DNA of 5,027 nt from NCBI GenBank assembly GCA_012511315.1, contig JAAZGI010000461.1, forward strand, positions 1-5,027. Direction: 5' to 3'. This document shows positions 1 to 5,027 of the stretch, in pieces. Origin of the DNA: Clostridium sp. GTDB taxonomy: Bacteria > Bacillota > Clostridia > Clostridiales > Clostridiaceae. Under the pieces are notes generated by a model, which did no database searches, had not been told where the DNA came from, and saw nothing but the letters and a program-made list of their open reading frames with translations. How positions within the stretch are numbered: position 1 is the first letter of the stretch; every line of letters starts with the position of its first letter. The translations under genes were made by a program, and so were the position numbers.

Positions 1-2
1 AA

Positions 3-116
3 ATAGAGAATTCAGAGATAGCCTATTGGACAATGGCTAATATAAATGATTATTTAGTCGACTGGAATATTGATTCATCAATGAGTCAATATGTGAATAG
101 ATGGTTTAGTTGCTAG
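3..116 (+). CDS. possible C-terminal tail of an upstream gene (partial, unrecognised)
   Basis: A reading frame is open from the left edge and ends at a TAG at 114-116, giving 37 residues. The segment is rich in Asn, Asp, Ser and aromatic residues and has three tryptophans; it ends in RWFSC. I do not recognise a family. A 37-codon open stretch in AT-rich DNA can easily occur by chance, and the stretch also contains two inverted repeats, so it may be non-coding. No start codon can be assigned because the frame runs off the window. The gap from this stop to the yedF start is 75 nt, enough for a promoter. Translating the DNA further left would settle the matter. Confidence 0.25.
   Translation: MENSEIAYWTMANINDYLVDWNIDSSMSQYVNRWFSC
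19..39. repeat. short imperfect inverted repeat in the leader
   Basis: TAGCC at 19-23 pairs with GGCTA at 35-39. With a bulged T at 24, ATT at 25-27 pairs with AAT at 32-34, leaving a GGAC loop. No uninterrupted T-run follows, so it is not a convincing intrinsic terminator. It lies inside the possible upstream reading frame and could be a coincidence. The pairing is visible; no function is claimed. Confidence 0.3.
67..92. repeat. 26-bp near-perfect palindrome upstream of yedF
   Basis: ATATTGATTCA (67-77) is followed by a TCAA loop (78-81) and TGAGTCAATAT (82-92). The arms pair over 11 positions with a single T-G exception (74/85). A second dyad, ATTGAT-TC-ATCAAT, is nested in the left part (69-82 region). 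No T-tract follows, so a rho-independent terminator is unlikely. The symmetry and AT-rich character would suit a dimeric repressor or activator site about 100 nt upstream of the operon start, or a hairpin in a leader RNA. The structure is read directly; the regulatory role is inference. Confidence 0.4.
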
Positions 117-180
117 AACAAGGTCGATGAAACTAGTTAACCCTTAGATTATCCATACAAGTAAGTTTAATTAAAATTGT

Positions 181-185
181 GAGGT
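181..185 (+). promoter_or_regulatory. ribosome binding site of yedF
   Basis: GAGGT lies six bases before the ATG at 192 and is a good match to the Shine-Dalgarno consensus. It supports this start and marks the likely first gene of the operon. No convincing sigma-70/A type promoter pair was found between 93 and 180; the best -10-like hexamers (GATTAT at 147-152, TTTAAT at 166-171) lack a good -35 partner. Confidence 0.8.
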
Positions 186-191
186 AAAAAG

Positions 192-782
192 ATGAAAGAA
201 ATTAATGCGTTGGGCAAGGCATGTCCCATGCCGGTTATTGAGGCTAAGAAAGCCTTGGGTACAGAAGAAGGTAGAGATGGTATTGTCATCTCAGTGGACA
301 ATGAGATTGCAACTCAAAATCTGGCCAAATTAGCTGAGCAGATGGAGCTTAGTTATTCCGTAAGCAAGCAATCGGAACAAGAATATCGGGTAGCCATCGG
401 TGGTGAAGGACAAGTTCCGGAAAGTGTTAAATCTCGATTGGAGACAGGAACTGGTTATGTGGTAGCAATCAGCTCCTTAGAGATGGGTAGCGGAGATTCT
501 AAGTTGGGCAAAAAACTTATGGGAAGTTTTCTATACGCTTTATCAGAACAAGATGAATTACCAAAGGCGGTCTTGTTTTATAATGCTGGAGTGTACCTCA
601 CGGTGGAGGAATCCGATAGTTTAGAGGATTTAAAAGCGTTGGAGGCTGCTGGTGTTGAAATTTTAAGTTGTGGTTTATGTTTAGATTTTTATCATGTAAC
701 AGAAAAGTTGGCTGTGGGTAGCGTAAGTAACATGTATCGCATCGTGGAAATGATGCGCAGCCACGCTACTGTGAGACCATAA
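192..782 (+). CDS. yedF: selenium metabolism protein YedF (TusA-like plus DsrE-like domains)
   Basis: A 196-residue cytosolic protein with the two-domain layout of the YedF family found in selenium-using bacteria. Residues 1-70 are a TusA/SirA-like domain with the hallmark CPMP motif at 11-14; in TusA the equivalent cysteine carries a persulfide. Residues 86-196 resemble the DsrE/DsrF fold, with a glycine-rich MGSGDSKLGKKLM segment (98-110) and an SCGLCLDFY motif (159-167) carrying Cys160 and Cys163. These are the only three cysteines in the protein. There is no signal peptide or membrane segment. The exact biochemical role of the family is unresolved; its recurrent linkage to selA/selB/selD suggests handling of reduced selenium or persulfide sulfur. 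Cys11 is encoded by TGT, so this copy is not a selenoprotein at that position. The start is supported by GAGGT at 181-185. Its stop overlaps the next ATG by one base. Confidence 0.93.
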   Translation: MKEINALGKACPMPVIEAKKALGTEEGRDGIVISVDNEIATQNLAKLAEQMELSYSVSKQSEQEYRVAIGGEGQVPESVKSRLETGTGYVVAISSLEMGSGDSKLGKKLMGSFLYALSEQDELPKAVLFYNAGVYLTVEESDSLEDLKALEAAGVEILSCGLCLDFYHVTEKLAVGSVSNMYRIVEMMRSHATVRP

Positions 783-1045
783 TGGAACAAGAGTTTTTGA
801 TTGTTGCTTTTGAATCCAGCCACGATGCCATGAAAGCAGAAACCCTATTGAACAGGGAGGGGCTTTCAGTTCGTCTCATCCCGCTTCCGCCAGAGGTGTC
901 GGCAGGCTGTGGTTTGGCCCTACGCTCAGAATTGGATCAGGAGAGTAAGGTTCGCGAGATCTTACAGCGAGAAGTAATCAAGGGTGATTTTTATCGTTTA
1001 ATACGCAAAGGAATCCAGCGAATAGTTGAAAGGATGGAACAATAA
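782..1045 (+). CDS. DUF3343 family protein, putative Se/S carrier
   Basis: An 87-residue protein of the DUF3343 (putative Se/S carrier-like) family. The N-terminal part reads as a small alpha/beta fold: strand at about 4-10, helix around 13-26 (HDAMKAETLLNREG), second strand with the LIPLPPEVSAGCGLALR signature (32-48). Cys43 in SAGCGLALR is the only cysteine and the obvious candidate for carrying sulfur or selenium. The C-terminal 20 residues (from about 68) are basic and probably helical. No enzymatic motif is visible and the family has no settled function, so the carrier role is inference from its signature and from genes around it. The ATG overlaps the yedF stop by one base (TAATG) and has only a weak upstream Shine-Dalgarno (GTGAG, 771-775), which points to translation coupled to yedF. 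It is too short to be an enzyme on its own. Confidence 0.87.
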   Translation: MEQEFLIVAFESSHDAMKAETLLNREGLSVRLIPLPPEVSAGCGLALRSELDQESKVREILQREVIKGDFYRLIRKGIQRIVERMEQ

Positions 1046-2932
1046 ATGGCAAATATTATCATAGGGACAGCGGGTCACATCGACCACGGTAAATCCACTT
1101 TGATCAAAGCGTTGACAGGAATTGCAACGGATACTACAGAAGAAGAAGTACAAAGAGGCTTATCAATCAACTTGGGCTTTGCCTACTTTGATTTACCTTC
1201 TGGACGGCGAGTTGGAATTATTGATGTTCCTGGTCATGAGCGTTTTATTAAAAATATGCTGGCGGGTGCCCAGGGTATCAATATGATTCTCTTGGTAATT
1301 GATGCCAATGAAGGAGTCATGCCTCAGACTAAAGAGCATGCCAATATTTTAAATCTATTAGGGATTGAAGATTACATCGTTGTCTTAACCAAAGCTGATA
1401 CGGTGGATGATGAACTCCTAGATTTAATGGAAGAGGATATCCGCGATCAGTTTAAAGGCACACCTATTGAAAGTGCAGGAATTGTTCGCGTTGATTCGGT
1501 TTCTGGTCGTGGGCTAAAAGAGTTAGTGAATAACATTGATCGATTAGCTGAGCGAGTTAAGGCCATGAATCTAACGGCGGAGCCACGGGTTAACATCGAT
1601 CGGATTTTTACGGTAAAAGGCTTTGGTACAGTGGTAACAGGAACACTGTTGGAAGGAACCATCCGAAATGATCAAGACATGGTAGTGTATCCAGCGGAAA
1701 TCCCTGTAAAAATCCGTAATATTCAAGTGCATGAAAAGAACGTTGAGCTAGCTCAAGCCGGTCAGCGGACGGCTTTAAACTTATCTGGAGTTAAGGTTAC
1801 AGACCTTAAACGAGGGGATATTTTAACCGTAGCCGGAAATTTGACAAAGTCTTTTATTGCTGACGCTAAAATTAAAGTGTTAGCAGATTATACTCGTCCC
1901 TTAAAGCTTTGGGACCGTGTCCGCGTATATATCGGTACGAATGAGGTAATGGCGCGGGTGGTTCCGTTGGGCGTAGAGGAAATTCTGGCAGGTGAGGAAG
2001 GCTATATCCAACTTCGCTTAGAAGAGGAAATTGCGGCTAAACCGGGGGACCGAATTATATTGCGGGCTTATTCGCCCATGGTTACTTTAGGCGGAGGGCA
2101 AATTTTAGATCCATCCACCAGTAAACATGGCCGGTTTGATGAGGCAATTATTCGCGGATTGGAACTTCGCGGAACCAACGATGTGGATGCAGTAATTTTT
2201 GATTATTTAATGAATGCAGATACTCCCCTGGTTACAGAAAAAGATATTATGGATAATGTCCAGGGTGAAAAAGAAGAACTCCGTGACAAACTAGCCGCCA
2301 TGAAGTCAGCAGGAAGTGTGCTTGAACTTGGTGAATGGTTTATTAGCTCCGAGCGCCTTGATGAAATTCGAAAAGAATTCCTGAGAATTCTTAATGATTT
2401 CCACCAGAAAGCAACCCTTAGAGCTGGAATGCCTCGAGAAGAGCTGAAATCTCGTATCAAGTATGTTGCCAAAGGAAAACAGTATGACCTTATACTGGAT
2501 CAGTTGGTTGAGGAGGGAACTGTTCAAATTTTCGGAAGTTTGGCTAAAGCTCCTAGCTTTGAAATGGTTTATACCAAAGAACAAAAAAAGCAACGGGATA
2601 GCATTGAAGAAGAACTATTGGCGGGGAAGTTTTCGCCGCCAACTCTTAAAGAGTTATGTCAGGATAAAAAATGTTTAGCTCTGATTGATTCCATGGAAGA
2701 TTGTGTGGTTCGGTTGGACGCCAACATTGTAATGCATCGCAAGCATTTTGATACCGCCACTCAAATGATGGTGGACCATGCAAAGGTTAATGGTGACATC
2801 TCCTTGGCAGACTTCCGTGATATGTTGGAAACCTCCCGTAAATATGCGGTGGCTCTTTTAGACTTTTACGATAAAGTTGGAATTACTAAGCGCCAGGAAG
2901 ATGTTCGTGTTCTCACTGGAAAGGAACTGTAA
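1046..2932 (+). CDS. selB: selenocysteine-specific translation elongation factor SelB
   Basis: A 628-residue GTPase of normal bacterial SelB length. SelB binds GTP and Sec-tRNA(Sec) and, through its C-terminal domain, the SECIS hairpin of selenoprotein mRNAs, delivering selenocysteine at UGA codons. The EF-Tu-like core is clear: G1 GHIDHGKST (10-18), switch I/G2 RGLSINLGF (38-46), G3 DVPGHE (60-65), G4 TKAD (115-118) and a G5-like VSGRG (152-156). Beta-barrel domains II and III follow (about 180-355), with RIFTVKGFGTVVTGT (186-200) typical of the translational GTPases. Residues about 378-628 form the run of winged-helix domains, ending with the TSRKYAVALLDFYDKVG segment (596-612) of the last, RNA-binding one. 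The switch I approach (DTTEEEVQRG) is less basic than the usual forms. The ATG directly follows the preceding TAA; AAAGGA at 1029-1034 is its ribosome binding site. Identification is firm. Confidence 0.97.
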   Translation: MANIIIGTAGHIDHGKSTLIKALTGIATDTTEEEVQRGLSINLGFAYFDLPSGRRVGIIDVPGHERFIKNMLAGAQGINMILLVIDANEGVMPQTKEHANILNLLGIEDYIVVLTKADTVDDELLDLMEEDIRDQFKGTPIESAGIVRVDSVSGRGLKELVNNIDRLAERVKAMNLTAEPRVNIDRIFTVKGFGTVVTGTLLEGTIRNDQDMVVYPAEIPVKIRNIQVHEKNVELAQAGQRTALNLSGVKVTDLKRGDILTVAGNLTKSFIADAKIKVLADYTRPLKLWDRVRVYIGTNEVMARVVPLGVEEILAGEEGYIQLRLEEEIAAKPGDRIILRAYSPMVTLGGGQILDPSTSKHGRFDEAIIRGLELRGTNDVDAVIFDYLMNADTPLVTEKDIMDNVQGEKEELRDKLAAMKSAGSVLELGEWFISSERLDEIRKEFLRILNDFHQKATLRAGMPREELKSRIKYVAKGKQYDLILDQLVEEGTVQIFGSLAKAPSFEMVYTKEQKKQRDSIEEELLAGKFSPPTLKELCQDKKCLALIDSMEDCVVRLDANIVMHRKHFDTATQMMVDHAKVNGDISLADFRDMLETSRKYAVALLDFYDKVGITKRQEDVRVLTGKEL

Positions 2933-2938
2933 CAGACC

Positions 2939-4096
2939 ATGATTTATTTGGATAATGCTGCCACCACCGCTCAAAAGCCTGAAGCGGTGGCTCGGGCGGT
3001 GTATGAAGCTATAAGCAGTGGACAGTTGGGCAATCCATCTCGTGGTGCCCATGATTATTCCCTGGCAGCTTTCCGCAGAATATATGAGTTTCGGGAAGTG
3101 GCCGCAAGCCTTTTTGGCGTGGCCGATCCCCTTCGCATTGCTATAACAGGCAGTGCAACGGATAGCATCAATAAAGTGCTTAAGGGATTATTTAAACCGG
3201 GTGACCATATTATTTCTTCGGTGCTGGAACACAATTCAGTGCTGCGTCCTTTATATCAATTGAAAAGTCAGGGCGTTGACTTTGATTTGGTGGGTATTGA
3301 TGGAAAAGGGAATCTTAGATATGAGGAGTTTGACGAGTTGCGTCAGCCCGGGACGCGGGCGGTGGTTGTGACATCAGCTTCCAATGTGACTGGTAATACA
3401 GTGGACTTAGCTAAACTATCTGAATTCTGTAGACGGCATGAGCTCTTGTTTATTGTGGATGGGTCTCAGACGGCAGGTACCGATGATTTAAATGTGGAAG
3501 ACCTCGGTATTGATGTCTTGTGCACCACGGGTCATAAATCCCTTTATGGACCACAGGGTACGGGTTTAATTGCTTTAGGCAGAGCAATAAATTTTTCGCC
3601 TGTATTTAGTGGTGGATCCGGCGCTCATTCCTTTGAACGAGAACACCCTTCCACCATGCCCGATGTATTTGAAGCAGGTACCCTGAATACACCTGGAGCA
3701 GTGGGGTTAACAGCTGGAATGAGGTATGTTAATGAATTAGGCTATGACAAGATTCAAAAGCAGCTAAAAGCTTTGCGGAATCAATTTGTAGATGGGATTT
3801 TAAAGATTCCAAATGTTAAGATATATGGTGAGGTTAAAAAAGAAAATCATGCCCCGGTAGTTGGTTTAAACATTGGCGATTTATCATCCTCTGAAGTGGC
3901 TCAACTATTAAATGAACAGTTTGGAATCGCGGTGCGGCCAGGTGCCCATTGTGCCCCGAAAATTCACGAAGCTCTAGGTACAAAAGAGCAGGGGATTGTT
4001 CGTTTTTCTTTTTCTACATTCAACACCAGTCATGAAATCAGCGAAACGCTGAAGGCTATCAATGAATTATCAAAGTATGCGGGAGGGATCACGTAA
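2939..4096 (+). CDS. class V aminotransferase-fold cysteine desulfurase-like protein
   Basis: A 385-residue PLP enzyme of the NifS/SufS-like branch of class V aminotransferases, often annotated as cysteine desulfurase family protein. The N-terminal IYLDNAATT (2-10) is the family opening. GSATDSIN (71-78) is the cofactor phosphate-loop region, EHN (98-100) supplies the histidine that stacks on the PLP ring, VDGSQTAG (173-180) holds the Asp that contacts the pyridine nitrogen, and TTGHKSLYGPQGTG (196-209) holds the Schiff-base lysine, Lys200. Near the C terminus RPGAHCAPKIHEALGT (333-348) carries the probable catalytic Cys338, as in SufS-type enzymes. Expected chemistry is removal of sulfur from cysteine, or selenium from selenocysteine, leaving alanine and a per(seleno)sulfide. 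Its place between selB and selA favours a selenium-supply role, but sequence alone cannot choose between substrates. The start is fixed by the family motif at residue 2; AAAGGA (2920-2925) is a rather distant ribosome binding site. The gap after selB is six bases. Confidence 0.9.
   Translation: MIYLDNAATTAQKPEAVARAVYEAISSGQLGNPSRGAHDYSLAAFRRIYEFREVAASLFGVADPLRIAITGSATDSINKVLKGLFKPGDHIISSVLEHNSVLRPLYQLKSQGVDFDLVGIDGKGNLRYEEFDELRQPGTRAVVVTSASNVTGNTVDLAKLSEFCRRHELLFIVDGSQTAGTDDLNVEDLGIDVLCTTGHKSLYGPQGTGLIALGRAINFSPVFSGGSGAHSFEREHPSTMPDVFEAGTLNTPGAVGLTAGMRYVNELGYDKIQKQLKALRNQFVDGILKIPNVKIYGEVKKENHAPVVGLNIGDLSSSEVAQLLNEQFGIAVRPGAHCAPKIHEALGTKEQGIVRFSFSTFNTSHEISETLKAINELSKYAGGIT
4081..4087 (+). promoter_or_regulatory. 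ribosome binding site of selA, inside the desulfurase gene
   Basis: GGGAGGG within the last codons of the preceding gene contains the core GGAGG at 4082-4086, ten bases before the ATG at 4097. It favours 4097 over the in-frame ATG at 4115, which has its own weaker AAAGGT (4102-4107). Confidence 0.7.
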
Positions 4097-5027
4097 ATGA
4101 CAAAGGTAAATATAATGAGGCTACTTCCCTCCGTGGATGAGCTCTTTAAACATGAGAAAATAGCGGCTTTAAAAGAAACCATTCCTGCCATTCGGATTAA
4201 AAACTCGGTGCGGGATACGGTGGATGCCCTTCGACAGGAATACCTGCAAGGGAAAGATGATCAAGATTTTGTACCATATAATGAGGATGAGATTATTGAA
4301 AAAGTTTTATCTAGAATCTTAGCTGACCATGAAACCTCACTAAAAAGAGTGATTAACGGAACGGGTATTGTTATTCATACCAATCTAGGCAGATCATTAT
4401 TGCCGGAAGTGGTTAAGGATGCACTGTGCGACGTGTCTTTTTCCTACAATAATTTAGAGTATGAACTAAAAAATGGGCGACGCGGATCACGCTATACTCA
4501 TTTGGAAACTACGATAAAAGAGTTAACAGGTGCGGAAGATGTTTTGGTTGTAAATAACAATGCAGCAGCTGTAATGCTGGCTTTAAACACTATGGTTAAG
4601 GGACGGGAAGCAATTATTTCTCGTGGCGAACTAGTTGAAATTGGTGGTTCATTCCGAGTGCCAGATGTGTTGCGAATGTCCGGTGGGATCTTGCATGAAG
4701 TTGGAACCACCAATAAAACTCATCTCTATGATTATGAGCGAGCTATCAATGAAGACACAGGAATTCTTTTAAAAGTTCATACTTCAAACTATCATATTGT
4801 TGGATTTACTGAATCGGTAGATGGTAAGGATTTAGTAGAACTAGGTAAAAAGCATAAGCTACCAGTTGTGGAGGATTTAGGTTCAGGTCTCTTCGTGGAT
4901 CTATCTCAGTATGGTTTGGATTATGAACCCACAGTGCGTGATACGTTGAATAAAGGTGTAGATGTCGTAACCTTCTCTGGGGATAAGTTGTTAGGTGGCC
5001 CCCAGGCTGGAATCATCGTTGGTAAGA
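4097..5027 (+). CDS. selA: L-seryl-tRNA(Sec) selenium transferase SelA (3' end missing)
   Basis: The first 310 residues of selenocysteine synthase run to the right edge with no stop. SelA is a cytosolic PLP enzyme, decameric in characterised members, that turns Ser-tRNA(Sec) into Sec-tRNA(Sec) using selenophosphate. The N-terminal tRNA-binding part begins MRLLPSVDELF (7-17). The PLP domain shows RVINGTGIVIHTNLGRSLL (84-102), YNNLEYELKNGRRGSRY (117-133), VVNNNAAAV (151-159), RGELVEIGGSFRVP (176-189), EDLGSGLF (259-266) and FSGDKLLGGPQAG (293-305), in which Lys297 is the expected PLP-binding lysine (Lys295 in E. coli). Bacterial SelA is usually about 460-470 residues, so roughly the last third is outside the window. 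The ATG directly follows the TAA of the desulfurase gene; ATG at 4115 (Met7) is an alternative start. No in-frame TGA is present in the visible part. Confidence 0.97.
   Translation, partial: MTKVNIMRLLPSVDELFKHEKIAALKETIPAIRIKNSVRDTVDALRQEYLQGKDDQDFVPYNEDEIIEKVLSRILADHETSLKRVINGTGIVIHTNLGRSLLPEVVKDALCDVSFSYNNLEYELKNGRRGSRYTHLETTIKELTGAEDVLVVNNNAAAVMLALNTMVKGREAIISRGELVEIGGSFRVPDVLRMSGGILHEVGTTNKTHLYDYERAINEDTGILLKVHTSNYHIVGFTESVDGKDLVELGKKHKLPVVEDLGSGLFVDLSQYGLDYEPTVRDTLNKGVDVVTFSGDKLLGGPQAGIIVGK

Noticed and set aside
110..152. Possible promoter using TTGCTA (110-115) or GATTAT (147-152)
   Set aside because: TTGCTA has no reasonable -10 box at 16-18 bases downstream, and GATTAT has no reasonable -35 box at the matching distance, so no promoter is called.
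166..175. TTTAATTAAA palindrome just upstream of yedF
   Set aside because: A 10-bp pure A/T palindrome is expected by chance in such AT-rich DNA, and it sits too close to the ribosome binding site to be read as a promoter element with confidence.
1447..1662. Minus-strand open frame of 71 codons within selB
   Set aside because: It lies opposite the firmly identified GTPase domain of SelB, and its Ser/Thr/Arg-rich translation has no recognisable motif. It is a shadow frame, as are the minus-strand frames at 2203-2472, 2306-2593, 2858-3052 and 4498-4713.
2373..2392. Perfect 8-bp inverted repeat (AAGAATTC, CTGA loop, GAATTCTT)
   Set aside because: It lies within selB, in a normal coding stretch (KEFLRILN), with no T-tract after it. 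A chance AT-rich dyad based on two GAATTC sites is the simplest explanation.
2463..2678. Plus-strand alternative-frame ORF of 71 codons inside selB
   Set aside because: It overlaps conserved SelB coding sequence in another frame, has no good ribosome binding site, and its Lys/Arg/Trp-rich product resembles out-of-frame translation.
4115..4117. Alternative selA start at the second ATG (Met7)
   Set aside because: It is preceded by a usable AAAGGT, but the ATG at 4097 has a stronger GGGAGGG site and abuts the preceding stop, matching the coupled style of the operon. The alternative cannot be fully excluded.
192..5027. SECIS element or in-frame TGA (selenoprotein) in the window
   Set aside because: None of the identified reading frames contains an in-frame TGA, and the likely Sec-replaceable position in YedF (residue 11) is coded by TGT. 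No tRNA-Sec-like gene was seen either.

Overview
The window is a selenium-metabolism operon, all on the + strand, from what looks like an anaerobic Bacillota (Clostridia-type) bacterium. That lineage is inferred from moderate-to-low GC, A/T-rich codon choice, strong purine-rich Shine-Dalgarno sites, and the pairing of a YedF-family protein and a small DUF3343 protein with selA/selB, which is typical of selenium-using Clostridia. No species is claimed.

Layout. Positions 1-191 are an AT-rich leader. It holds a weak candidate for the tail of an upstream gene (stop at 114-116), two inverted repeats (19-39 and 67-92) and a clear ribosome binding site at 181-185. Five tightly packed genes follow: yedF (192-782), a DUF3343 putative Se/S carrier (782-1045), selB (1046-2932), a class V aminotransferase-fold cysteine desulfurase-like enzyme (2939-4096) and selA (4097 to the right edge, 3' end missing). 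The junctions are a 1-nt stop/start overlap, a TAA directly followed by ATG, a 6-nt gap, and another TAA directly followed by ATG. This implies one transcript with translational coupling. There is no gene-free stretch over 300 bases.

How the genes fit together. SelA converts Ser-tRNA(Sec) to Sec-tRNA(Sec) using selenophosphate. SelB is the dedicated elongation factor that carries Sec-tRNA(Sec) to UGA codons marked by SECIS elements. The other three proteins carry plausible sulfur/selenium-handling cysteines: YedF (Cys11 in a TusA-like CPxP motif, Cys160 and Cys163 in a DsrE-like domain), the DUF3343 protein (its only cysteine, Cys43) and the desulfurase-like enzyme (Cys338, with PLP lysine Lys200). 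They could form a local relay that mobilises selenium for selenophosphate synthesis, but that is inference. selD (selenophosphate synthetase) and selC (tRNA-Sec) are needed by the pathway and are not seen here.

All complete reading frames appear intact, with no frameshift, insertion sequence, CRISPR array or tRNA gene seen. The operon is largely a known type. The points most worth a second look are the desulfurase gene between selB and selA, the cysteine economy of the small proteins, the switch I sequence of SelB and the palindrome in the leader.
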